From the NCBI GenBank assembly GCA_035547055.1, contig DASZVN010000062.1:1-14074 (forward strand): a stretch of 14,074 bases of DNA. The letters are read 5' to 3'. The position numbers were made by a program, and so were the translations under genes. The DNA comes from DASZVN01 sp035547055 (GTDB taxonomy: Bacteria; Pseudomonadota; Alphaproteobacteria; Rhizobiales; Methylopilaceae). The notes under the pieces were generated by a model. That model saw only the letters and a list, made by a program, of their open reading frames with translations, did not search any database and was not told the origin of the DNA. Positions 1 through 6,965 of the stretch are shown one piece after another (the first letter of the stretch is position 1; every line of letters begins with the position of its first letter).

Positions 1-1
1 C

Positions 2-1555
2 CGGCTGAGCGAGGATCCCGCGGCGAGGGTGCTGCTGGTCGAGGCCGGCGGGCGCGACAACTACATCTGGATCCACATCCCGGTCGGCTATCTCTATTGC
101 ATGGGAAACCCGCGCACCGATTGGGGCTTCAAGACGGAGCCGGAGGTCGGGCTCAACGGGCGGGCGCTGAACTATCCGCGCGGGCGCGTGCTCGGCGGCT
201 GCTCGTCGATCAACGGCATGATCTACATGCGCGGCCAGGCCCGCGACTACGACCTCTGGCGCCAGGCCGGCAACACCGGCTGGGGCTGGGACGACGTGCT
301 GCCCTATTTCCTGAAGTCGGAGGACCACCACGGCGGGCCGGCGGAGCTGCACCACTCCGGCGGCCCATGGCGGGTCGAGACCCAGCGCCTGCACTGGCCG
401 ATCCTCGACGCGGTGCGCGACGCCGCCGCCGAGATCGGCATCGCCAAGGTTGACGACTTCAACCGCGGCGACAACGAGGGGGTCGGCTATTTCGAGGTCA
501 ACCAGCGCCACGGCGTGCGCTGGAACGCCGCCAAGGCGTTCCTCCGCCCGGCGCTGAAGCGGCCGAACCTCCGCATTGTCACCGGCGCGGTGGTCGAACG
601 CGTGACGACCGAAGGCCGCCGCGCCACCGGGATCGAGCTGACCGTCGACGGCGAGCCCGCCCGGGCGGCGGCTGCCCGCGAGGTCGTGCTCGCCGCCGGC
701 GCGGTCGGCTCGCCACAGATCCTGCAGCTCTCCGGCATTGGCCCGGCGGCGCTGCTCCAGCGCCACGGCATTCCGGTGGTCCATGATCTCGCCGGCGTCG
801 GCGAGAACCTCCAAGACCATCTCCAGATCCGCACCATCTTCAAGGTGACCGGCGCGCGCACGCTGAACGAGCTTGCGACGACGATGATCGGCAAGGCGCG
901 GATCGGCCTCGAATATGCGCTCCGCCGCTCGGGCCCGATGGCGATGGCGCCGAGCCAGCTCGGCATCTTCTGCAGGTCCGACCCGAGCTACGACACCGCG
1001 AATTTGCAGTATCACGTGCAGCCGCTGTCGCTCGACAAGTTCGGCGACCCGCTCCACCCCTACCCGGCGATCACGCTCTCGGTGGCGAATCTCCGCCCCG
1101 AGAGCCGCGGCCGCATCGCAATCGCGAACGCCGACCCGAAGAAGCCGCCCGAGATCCGGCCGAACTATCTCTCGACCGAGACCGACCGCCACGTCGCCGC
1201 CCAGTCGATCCGCCACGCCCGCCGCCTGATGGCGACGAAGACGATGGCGCCCTATGCGCCGCAGGAGGCGCTGCCGGGCGCGCAATTCGAGAGCGATGCC
1301 GAGCTCGCCTATGCCGCGGGCGACATCGGCACGACGATCTTCCACCCGGTCGGCACCTGCCGCATGGGCCGCGACGAGTGCGCCGTGGTCGACGACCGCC
1401 TCGCGGTGCACGGCATCGCCGGTCTCCGCGTGGTCGACGCCTCGATCATGCCGACGATCACCTCGGGCAACACCAACTCGCCGACCGTCATGATCGCCGA
1501 GAAGGGCGCCGACCTGATCCGCGAAGACGCGCGCGAGAAGGCGCGGGCGGCATAA
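2..1555 (+). CDS. GMC-family FAD oxidoreductase (choline/alcohol dehydrogenase-like), 5' end outside window
   Basis: This is an FAD-dependent alcohol-to-aldehyde oxidoreductase of the glucose-methanol-choline family; the substrate is unknown. The frame is open to the window edge, and its first residues (RLSEDPAARVLLVEAGG) are the end of the N-terminal Rossmann unit, so the glycine-rich FAD loop and the true start lie upstream. The GTG at 29 is internal and should not be used as a start. GMC signature 1 (RVLGGCSSINGMIYMRG) lies near 187-237. Signature 2 (GAVGSPQILQLSGIGP) lies near 700-750, followed by GVGENLQDHLQ. The C-terminal catalytic pair is present: His in FHPVGTCRMG (codon 1343) and Asn in SGNTNSP (1469 or 1475). 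About 517 residues are visible, against the usual 530-550, so only some 20-30 residues are missing. A repeat-filled gap separates it from mmsA. Family assignment is firm; choline or another specific substrate cannot be claimed. Confidence 0.93.
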   Translation, partial: RLSEDPAARVLLVEAGGRDNYIWIHIPVGYLYCMGNPRTDWGFKTEPEVGLNGRALNYPRGRVLGGCSSINGMIYMRGQARDYDLWRQAGNTGWGWDDVLPYFLKSEDHHGGPAELHHSGGPWRVETQRLHWPILDAVRDAAAEIGIAKVDDFNRGDNEGVGYFEVNQRHGVRWNAAKAFLRPALKRPNLRIVTGAVVERVTTEGRRATGIELTVDGEPARAAAAREVVLAAGAVGSPQILQLSGIGPAALLQRHGIPVVHDLAGVGENLQDHLQIRTIFKVTGARTLNELATTMIGKARIGLEYALRRSGPMAMAPSQLGIFCRSDPSYDTANLQYHVQPLSLDKFGDPLHPYPAITLSVANLRPESRGRIAIANADPKKPPEIRPNYLSTETDRHVAAQSIRHARRLMATKTMAPYAPQEALPGAQFESDAELAYAAGDIGTTIFHPVGTCRMGRDECAVVDDRLAVHGIAGLRVVDASIMPTITSGNTNSPTVMIAEKGADLIREDAREKARAA

Positions 1556-1715
1556 GAGAACCGCTGTCGTTCCGGCCGGAGCGCAGCGGAGAGCCGGGAT
1601 CCGGCGCCGGACGCGGCGCTCGCAACCAGATCCCGGATCGCTTTCCGCGGCGTCCGGGATGACGGGCGCGGGCGGCCTGGGCGCCGTCATCGCGAGGAAG
1701 CGAAGCCGACGAAGC

Positions 1716-1856
1716 TCGTAGGGTGGGCATCGGCAACGCCGATGCCCACGTCAACGTGGGCTTGCCTGGGTTGAGCGGCTATGAATGCGAAAATCGGGCA
1801 GGCCCGACTTTCGTTCGGTGCCGGACGTGGGCAAGCTACGCTTGGCCACCCTACGA
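1716..1856. repeat. 141-bp palindromic element with 11-bp inverted ends (copy 1)
   Basis: The ends are perfect inverted repeats: TCGTAGGGTGG (1716-1726) and CCACCCTACGA (1846-1856). Inside is a perfect 12-bp hairpin, GTGGGCATCGGC (1723-1734) with loop AAC and GCCGATGCCCAC (1738-1749). A second imperfect hairpin spans 1789-1814, with arms either side of a CAGG loop. The same ends and first hairpin recur at 12921-12990. There is no coding capacity, so it is a non-autonomous REP/MITE-like element. Confidence 0.75.
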
Positions 1857-1918
1857 CGCTGTCTCGGTTCTTTGCCTTGCACAAATGTCGCGCCGGTGCT
1901 GAATCCGCCTCGACAGCG

Positions 1919-1926
1919 GGAGGAGA
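1919..1926 (+). promoter_or_regulatory. Ribosome-binding site fixing the mmsA start at 1934
   Basis: The purine-rich run GGGAGGAG lies about 7 bases before ATG 1934. The in-frame ATG at 1781 has no such site and lies inside a repeat element, so 1934 is the start. Confidence 0.75.
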
Positions 1927-1933
1927 CACGGCC

Positions 1934-3430
1934 ATGCGCACGATCGGGCATTTCATCGGGGGCCGTGAGGTCGCGGGCAAGTCCGGGCGCACCGGCGAGG
2001 TCTTCACCCCGATGACCGGCGAGGTCGGCGCCACGGTCGCGCTGGCCTCGGCCGCCGAGGTCCGCGCCGCGGTCGAGAACGCCCGGGCCGCCCAGCCGGG
2101 CTGGGCAGCGGCCAACCCGCAGCGCCGGGCGCGGGTGATGATGAAGTTCCTGGAGCTGGTGCAGCGCGACTACGACGCCCTCGCCGACCTTCTCGCCCGC
2201 GAGCACGGCAAGACCGTCGCCGACGCCCGCGGCGACATCCAGCGCGGGCTCGAGGTGGTCGAGTTCACCTGCGGCATCCCGCACCTCATGAAGGGCGAGT
2301 TCTCCGAGGGCGCGGGGCCGGGCATCGACACCTATTCGATCCGCCAGCCGCTCGGCGTCGTCGCCGGCATCACTCCGTTCAACTTCCCGGCCATGATCCC
2401 GCTCTGGGCGCTGGCGCCGGCCGTGGCGTGCGGCAACGCCTTCATCCTGAAGCCGTCCGAGCGCGACCCCGGCGTGCCGATGCGGATCGCCGAGCTGTTC
2501 CTGGAAGCCGGGCTGCCGGCCGGCATCCTCAACGTCGTCAACGGCGACAAGGAAGCGGTCGACGCCATCCTCGACGACCGCGGCATCCAGGCGGTGAGCT
2601 TCGTCGGCTCCTCGCCGATCGCGGAATACATCTATGCGCGCGGCGCGGCGGCGGGAAAGCGCGTCGCCTGCTTCGGCGGCGCCAAGAACCACCTCATCGT
2701 GATGCCCGACGCCGACCTCGACCAGGCCGCCGACGCCCTGATCGGCGCCGGCTACGGCTCGGCCGGGGAGCGCTGCATGGCGGTGTCGGTCGCGGTGCCG
2801 GTCGGGAGGCCCACCGCCGAGCGGCTGATCGAGAAGCTGGTGCCGCGGGTCGAGAGCCTGAAGATCGGCCTCTCGACCGACCCTTCGGCCGATTTCGGCC
2901 CGCTGGTGACGCGCGCCCAGGTCGAGAAGGTGCGCGGCCTCGTCGACGTCGGCATAAAGGAGGGCGCCAAGCTCCTGGTCGATGGCCGCGGCTTCAAGAT
3001 GCAGGGCTACGAGCAGGGCTTCTACATGGGCGGCTGCCTGTTCGACCACGTCACGCCCGACATGCGCATCTACAAGGAGGAGATCTTCGGCCCGGTGCTC
3101 TCGGTGGTGCGCGCCAAGGACTACGAGGAGGCGCTGCGCCTGCCGACCGAGAACGAATACGGCAACGGCGTCGCGATCTTCACCCGCGACGGCGACACCG
3201 CGCGCGACTTCGCGAGCCGCGTCGGCGTCGGCATGGTCGGCGTCAACGTGCCGATCCCGGTGCCGATCGCCTACTACACCTTCGGCGGCTGGAAGCGCTC
3301 GGGCTTCGGCGACCTCAACCAGCACGGCACGGATTCGATCCGCTTCTATACCCGCACCAAGACGGTAACCGCGCGCTGGCCCTCGGGTCTCCGCGAAGGC
3401 GCCGAGTTCTCGATCCCGACGATGAACTGA
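1934..3430 (+). CDS. mmsA: CoA-acylating methylmalonate-semialdehyde dehydrogenase
   Basis: The family converts methylmalonate semialdehyde, or malonate semialdehyde, with NAD+ and CoA to propionyl-CoA or acetyl-CoA, in valine, beta-alanine or inositol breakdown in the cytosol. The 498 residues match the family length. The N-terminus (IGHFIGGREVAGKSGR) is typical. Catalytic-site Asn is in TPFNFP (residue 150) and nucleophile Cys281 is in GSAGERCMAV. The usual aldehyde-dehydrogenase base motif ELGGK is replaced by FGGAKNH, which is characteristic of this CoA-dependent subfamily. The C-terminal KEEIFGPVLSVVR and FGGWKRSGFGD are also present. The start follows a good ribosome-binding site. The upstream neighbour is an alcohol-oxidising GMC enzyme, so a related aldehyde substrate is possible. 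The alternative name iolA cannot be excluded, but no inositol genes are nearby. Confidence 0.95.
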   Translation: MRTIGHFIGGREVAGKSGRTGEVFTPMTGEVGATVALASAAEVRAAVENARAAQPGWAAANPQRRARVMMKFLELVQRDYDALADLLAREHGKTVADARGDIQRGLEVVEFTCGIPHLMKGEFSEGAGPGIDTYSIRQPLGVVAGITPFNFPAMIPLWALAPAVACGNAFILKPSERDPGVPMRIAELFLEAGLPAGILNVVNGDKEAVDAILDDRGIQAVSFVGSSPIAEYIYARGAAAGKRVACFGGAKNHLIVMPDADLDQAADALIGAGYGSAGERCMAVSVAVPVGRPTAERLIEKLVPRVESLKIGLSTDPSADFGPLVTRAQVEKVRGLVDVGIKEGAKLLVDGRGFKMQGYEQGFYMGGCLFDHVTPDMRIYKEEIFGPVLSVVRAKDYEEALRLPTENEYGNGVAIFTRDGDTARDFASRVGVGMVGVNVPIPVPIAYYTFGGWKRSGFGDLNQHGTDSIRFYTRTKTVTARWPSGLREGAEFSIPTMN

Positions 3431-3498
3431 GCGGAGCCTTGTCTGGACGGATGTCGATGCCGAGCATAAGTCTTTGCGCGCGAGACGGAGCGCACGCG

Positions 3499-3696
3499 AT
3501 GCGAGTCGAGATCGGGCGCGAGGACGATGGTCGCTGGATCGGCGAGGTCCCGGCCCTTCCTGGCGTGCTTGCGTATGGAGCGACGCCGGAGGAGGCGCAG
3601 GCTCGGGCGGAAGCTCTCGCACTGCGCGTGATTGCCGACCGGCTGGAGCACGGCGAGCCTGTGCCGCCTGAAGCGCGGCGGTTGTTCGCCGCGTGA
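3499..3696 (+). CDS. hicB: HicB-family antitoxin (short, single-domain)
   Basis: A 65-residue protein with the HicB partial RNase-H-like fold pattern: a start strand MRVEIGREDDGRWIGEVPALPG, then GATPEEAQARAEALALRVIADRLE. In the family it binds and neutralises HicA mRNA interferase. GGAG at 3487-3490, 8 bases before ATG 3499, supports this start; in-frame ATGs at 3451 and 3457 would add a non-homologous leader. It ends in the GTGA overlap with hicA. No C-terminal ribbon-helix-helix or helix-turn-helix DNA-binding domain is visible, unlike longer HicB proteins, so autorepression may be absent or may need the complex. It lies 68 bases after mmsA on the same strand, so read-through transcription is possible. 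HicB-like assignment is good; antitoxin activity is inferred. Confidence 0.82.
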   Translation: MRVEIGREDDGRWIGEVPALPGVLAYGATPEEAQARAEALALRVIADRLEHGEPVPPEARRLFAA

Positions 3697-3905
3697 GCGA
3701 CTGGCCGGCGACCATAGCGTCACGTGTCTTGCGGGCGCTCCTCCGCGCCGGCTGGTCCGTGAAACGACAGAGCGGTTCACATCGGACCCCGGCAAAGAAT
3801 GGATGGCCGGACTACGTCTTCGCATTCCATGATCGCGAGGAGATCGGCCCTGGAATGCTGGCTCGGATCGCGAAGCACACTGGGCTCAAACGCGACGATC
3901 TTTGA
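3693..3905 (+). CDS. hicA: HicA-family mRNA interferase toxin
   Basis: A 70-residue protein matching HicA: an amphipathic helix (ASRVLRALLRAGWSVKRQ), the conserved GSH motif with the putative catalytic His30, then the strand-rich C-terminal half ending in GPGMLARIAKHTGL, which is typical of the dsRBD-like fold. HicA cleaves mRNA and arrests growth until neutralised. It starts with GTG at 3693, inside the end of hicB, a four-base GTGA overlap that suggests translational coupling and ensures antitoxin is made first. The classic hicAB order is toxin first; here it is reversed. It converges with the DUF1801 gene with only six bases between stop codons. The segment between the GSH motif and the following strand (RTPAKNGWPDYVFAFHD) is atypical but compatible with the fold. 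Confidence 0.82.
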   Translation: MSDWPATIASRVLRALLRAGWSVKRQSGSHRTPAKNGWPDYVFAFHDREEIGPGMLARIAKHTGLKRDDL

Positions 3906-3911
3906 AGCGCC

Positions 3912-4349
3912 TTATCGATGCGACCCCGCCGGTGAGGCCCGCTTCTTCTTCGCCTTGCTGCGATTGTGGTCCGCCGCCGCGCGGACGAGCGCCTTGAACG
4001 CTGCCGCGTCGATCTCCTCGCCCTCGTGCAGGTCGATGGCGCGGCGGGTGTTGCCCTCCAGGCTGGAATTGAACAGCCCCGCCGGATCCGGCAGCGACGC
4101 GCCCTGGGCAAAGGTCAGCTTCACGGCCGCCTTGTAGGTCTCGCCGGTGCAGAGAATGCCGGCGTCGGACCACACCGGGACGCCGCGCCATTTCCACTCC
4201 TCGACGACGGCGGGGTCGGCCGCCTTGATCAGCGCCCGCATCCGCGCCAGCGTCTCGCCGCGCCAGTCGCCGAGCGCGGCGATCCGGGCGTCGATCCGCG
4301 CAGAGGCGGAGGCGCCGCTGCCCGCGTCGTTGGCATCGTCCTTCTTCAT
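3912..4349 (-). CDS. DUF1801-domain protein (YdhG-like)
   Basis: A 145-residue soluble protein. The middle matches DUF1801: a helix (ARMRALIKAADPAVVEEWKW), then RGVPVWSDAGILCTGETYKAAVKLTFAQGASLPDP, then the helix-rich end AAAFKALVRAAADHN. The function of the family is unknown, and nothing here points to a substrate. A strong GGGAGG lies 9 bases before ATG 4349, in preference to much longer upstream open frame that is antisense noise. The C-terminus is basic and lysine-rich (NRSKAKKKRASP), a possible nucleic-acid-binding tail, though this is only compositional. It begins 26 bases after the stop of the TMEM175-like gene on the same strand and is probably cotranscribed with it. Confidence 0.85.
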   Translation of the reverse strand: MKKDDANDAGSGASASARIDARIAALGDWRGETLARMRALIKAADPAVVEEWKWRGVPVWSDAGILCTGETYKAAVKLTFAQGASLPDPAGLFNSSLEGNTRRAIDLHEGEEIDAAAFKALVRAAADHNRSKAKKKRASPAGSHR

Positions 4350-4375
4350 CGCCGCGTGCCTCCCTTCATCCGTCC

Positions 4376-4969
4376 CTAGTCCGCTCCGCCGCCTTCGTGA
4401 CGGGCGACGGCGCGCTCGACGCGGCGGTCGGGGACGAGCCACATCACCGCGACCGCGATATAGAACGCGGCCGCGATCCACGGCGCAAAGAATGCGGCGA
4501 CGATCCCGGCGACGTAGAGGAAGGGCGAGACCATGCCCTTCACGTCGGTGCCGAGCGCCGCGATCAGGGCGGCGTTCTCTGGCAGGCGGCCGACCGCCTT
4601 CTGCATCAGGAACCAGGCCAGCGCCGGCATCAGCAGCGTGAAGCCGTAGAGCGCGGTGGGCAGCGGTGCGAAGCCGTTCTCGCCCATCCACGCCGTCGAG
4701 AACGGCACCAGCGACAGCCAGAACAGGAGGTGCATGTTGCCCCACAGCACGAGGCCATCGACCCGGCGCACCAGCTGGAAGAAATGGTGGTGGTTGTTCC
4801 AGTAGATCGCGATGTAGACGAAGCTCAGGACGTAGCTGAAGAACACCGGCCCCGAGGCAAGGAGCGCCTTCAGGTCGATGCCTTCGGGCGTCTTCAGCTC
4901 CAGCACCATGACGGTGATGAGGATGGCGATGACGCCGTCGCTGAACGCCGCCACCCGTTCCTTGCTCAT
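4376..4969 (-). CDS. TMEM175-family potassium channel subunit (DUF1211)
   Basis: A 197-residue inner-membrane protein with about six hydrophobic segments (near residues 10-25, 40-58, 72-92, 105-122, 146-162, 163-180). The first helix carries the family hallmark R5xxxFSDGVIAILIT, where the FSD residues and following hydrophobic side chains line the pore in bacterial TMEM175 channels, which work as tetramers of one six-helix repeat. The family conducts K+ with low selectivity. The start at 4969 is chosen because GGGAGG lies 8 bases before it and because R5/FSDG then falls at the usual distance; the ATGs at 5008 and 5005 give a non-family leader. The DUF1801 gene follows at 26 bases. Channel activity is inferred from family; the physiological role in bacteria is unclear. 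Confidence 0.9.
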   Translation of the reverse strand: MSKERVAAFSDGVIAILITVMVLELKTPEGIDLKALLASGPVFFSYVLSFVYIAIYWNNHHHFFQLVRRVDGLVLWGNMHLLFWLSLVPFSTAWMGENGFAPLPTALYGFTLLMPALAWFLMQKAVGRLPENAALIAALGTDVKGMVSPFLYVAGIVAAFFAPWIAAAFYIAVAVMWLVPDRRVERAVARHEGGGAD

Positions 4970-5026
4970 CCCACACGCCTCCCGGCTCTGCCGCGCCCGG
5001 CGCATCATGCGTGGACACGGCGGCGG

Positions 5027-5245
5027 TCAACAAGGCCCGGATCGTTCCAGGCGTTCGAGGTCGCGGAGCGCCGGGAACGGCTTCATCCACGGCAGCGGGG
5101 CGAGCACCGTGCCGAGGCCGCCGCGCGCCGCCGCCGGCACCGCGCCGAGGAGCGCCGCGGTCACGCCGCTCTCGAACTGGCCGAGCCCGGCGAAACAGAG
5201 CAGGAAGGGTGGATGCCGAAGCGGATCGCCGCTGGTCGGGATCAT
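5027..5245 (-). pseudogene. C-terminal remnant of an MFS (MFS_3, enterobactin-exporter-like) transporter
   Basis: The frame reads GLGQFESGVTAALLGAVP, then a glycine-rich hydrophobic stretch, then WMKPFPALRDLERLE and a TGA stop. I recognise this as the last transmembrane helix and tail of MFS_3-type transporters, proteins of about 400-420 residues. Only about 55 residues are homologous (roughly 5027-5191); the upstream 18 residues to ATG 5245 are unrelated, with no convincing ribosome-binding site. Arg and Pro occur in the membrane segment (AAARGGLG, LAPLPW) where hydrophobic residues are expected, consistent with loss of selection. No other part of the transporter is in the window. The rest of the interval 4970-5295 shows no gene. 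Identification is from pattern memory; a new short gene is a less likely alternative. Confidence 0.55.
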
Positions 5246-5295
5246 GGCCGAGGGCCGATCCACTGGCCATCGGTCAGTCAAGCATGGCCGAACAG

Positions 5296-6468
5296 CTAGC
5301 GCAGCACGCCGCAATCGCTCGGGGCCGCAGCACCGGCGAAGCGCCCCGCCATCCAGGCGACCGCGGCGTCGGCGCTCCTCATCGCGGCGCGGCCATGGCC
5401 GATGCCCGGCAGCGAAAGATAGCGGACGCGGCTGCCGCGCCCGCACAGCTCGCGGGCGTAGCGCCGCGTCACCGGGGGGCGGACGAGCTGATCGGCCGTG
5501 CCCTGGGCGAGAAAGACCGGCTCCTCGGGCGGCAGCGGCCCCGGCGTGTTCTCCCTGAGGAGGCCGCGCCACGGCTCGACCGCGCCGAGATCCTTCACCT
5601 TGAGGAATTGCCGGCGCAGCGGACGCTGGCTGAAATGGCATGCGAGCAGGTCGTAGACCGATTCGATGCACTCGTGGGACAGCGCATCGACCGCCCGCTC
5701 CGCTCCGGGCAGGACGACCGGCGCGAGCGGCGCGCCATAGATCTGCGACCACGACCACAGCGTCATCGCCGTGAGGTTGCGGCCGCCGTCGGAGTCGATG
5801 TCGTCGGCCTGCAGGATGCGGAGATCGGTCGCCGGCGCCGCCGCGGCGATGCCGGCGAGCTTCAGCTCGGGAGCGTAGGCGCGCGCGATCAGCCCGGTGA
5901 AGAGCGCCGCCTGGCCGCCCTGCGAATGACCCCACACCGCGAAGCGGTCGCTCGCCGCGGCACCGGCAACGGCGCGAGCGGCACGGACCGAATCGAGCAC
6001 CGCACGCGCCTCGCTGACGCCGACGAGATAGGGATGCGGCCCCGGCGTGCCGAGGCCGGGATAGTCGGTCGCGGCGACGATGTAGCCGTGCTCGACCATG
6101 CGCCTGAGGCCCTGGATCTGTTCGAACAGGAAAGTGGCGAGCGACGGCGCGCAGCGCGACACGACCCCGCTGGTGGGATGAGCCCAGGCCACGATCGGCC
6201 GGCCGCCCGGCGGCACGGGCCCCGCCGGGACGATCACGACGCCGGAGACGGCGATCGGCTGGCCGCTCAGTCCCGTCGAACGGTAGAGCACGACCTATGC
6301 GGCCGCGTTGTCCGGAGCGCCGCCCCGCGGAATCGAGCGGATCAGCGTGCCGGGCGGCCCGGCGAGTGCTGCCGCCGGCGCGTCGTAGAAGCGGCTCTGC
6401 GCACGACCGAGCGCGGCGAAAAGGAGGGACGCGCCCATCGCGGCGAGCATGACGGCAAGGATCCGCAT
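5296..6468 (-). pseudogene. Secretory-lipase-type alpha/beta hydrolase interrupted by an in-frame amber codon
   Basis: The reading frame runs from ATG 6468 (GAGGA 9 bases upstream) through a signal peptide (MRILAVMLAAMGASLLFAAL, cleavage near GRAQS) and a mature start RFYDAPAAALAGPPGTLIRS to a TAG at 6295-6297, codon 58. It then continues in the same frame for 332 more residues to the stop at 5296. The downstream part has the full hydrolase core: nucleophile GHSQGG (Ser at codon 182), GTADQLVRP (Asp at 326) and GIGHG (His at 358). It matches the PF03583 secretory lipase family of about 380-400 residues. Homologs, as I recall them, carry an aromatic residue at the stop position before VLYRSTG. 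A GTG at 6291 could restart translation but would give a protein without signal peptide. Otherwise the gene looks intact, so the lesion is recent, a sequencing error, or suppressed. Confidence 0.85.
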
Positions 6469-6497
6469 GCGTCCTGGTCCTCGATCGGAATGCGAGA

Positions 6498-6965
6498 CTA
6501 GCGCCTCCGCCGTTCTGCCTGAATGACGTTGTCGAGCGTCTGCAGGAAGCGCGAGCGGTCGCGGCGGTCGAACGGCTTCGGCCCGCCGGTGGCGGCGCCG
6601 GTCGAGCGAAGCTGGTCCATCAGCGCGCGCTGCGCGATCGCCATGCCGATCGACTCCTTGTCGAACGGCCTCCCGTACGGAGCGACGGCGTGCGCGCCCG
6701 CGTTCAACGCCCGCTCCGCCAGCGGGATGTCCGCGGTGACCACGACATCGCCGGCCGCTACATGGGCGGCGATCCAGTCGTCGGCGGCATCCGGCCCCGC
6801 GGCGACGACGACGCGCTCGATCATCGGCGCGCGCGGCACCAGGATCGGCGCGTTGGCGACCACGTAGGTCTTGAGGCCATAGCGCGCCGCGACCCGGTAG
6901 ACCTCGTCCTTCACCGGGCAGGCGTCGGCGTCGACATAGACCGTGATCGCCGTGGAGTTGCTCAC
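6498..6965 (-). CDS. yaiI: YaiI/YqxD (DUF188, UPF0178) family protein
   Basis: A 155-residue protein with the DUF188 hallmarks: N-terminal strand VYVDADACPVKDEVYRVA, then VVANAPILVPRAP, VVVTADIPLAERAL, and the basic end RDRSRFLQTLDNVIQ. The fold is related to PIN/NYN nucleases and the acidic residues (DADACP, ADDWI, TADIP) fit a metal site, but no reaction is established. The GTG start at 6965 lies in a four-base GTGA overlap with the stop of the iclR gene, so it is translated from the iclR message by coupling. The much longer open frame upstream of GTG 6965 is a shadow of iclR. Its linkage to a catabolic regulator has no obvious functional reason. Confidence 0.9.
   Translation of the reverse strand: MSNSTAITVYVDADACPVKDEVYRVAARYGLKTYVVANAPILVPRAPMIERVVVAAGPDAADDWIAAHVAAGDVVVTADIPLAERALNAGAHAVAPYGRPFDKESIGMAIAQRALMDQLRSTGAATGGPKPFDRRDRSRFLQTLDNVIQAERRRR

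Larger units (their letters stand above)
1556..1933. repeat. Gene-free gap filled with REP-like palindromic repeats
   Basis: No gene is supported in these 378 bases. Two repeat blocks are visible. The first (about 1565-1665) has inverted arms CCGGGATC (1594-1601) and GATCCCGG (1629-1636) and ends in TCCGGGATGACGG, a style common between genes in Bradyrhizobium relatives. The second is described separately at 1716-1856. From 1857 to the mmsA ribosome-binding site there is only unstructured sequence; a TTGCAC at 1877-1882 could be a weak -35 box but has no convincing -10 partner. Open frames crossing this region are accidental. Confidence 0.75.

Noticed and set aside
1877..1905. mmsA promoter with TTGCAC as -35
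   Set aside because: At 17-base spacing the -10 position reads TGAATC, too far from consensus to support.
1751..3715. A 654-codon minus-strand open frame opposite mmsA
   Set aside because: Low-complexity Arg/Ala/Asp/His-rich translation, typical of the antisense of a high-GC gene; mmsA on the plus strand has full family motifs.
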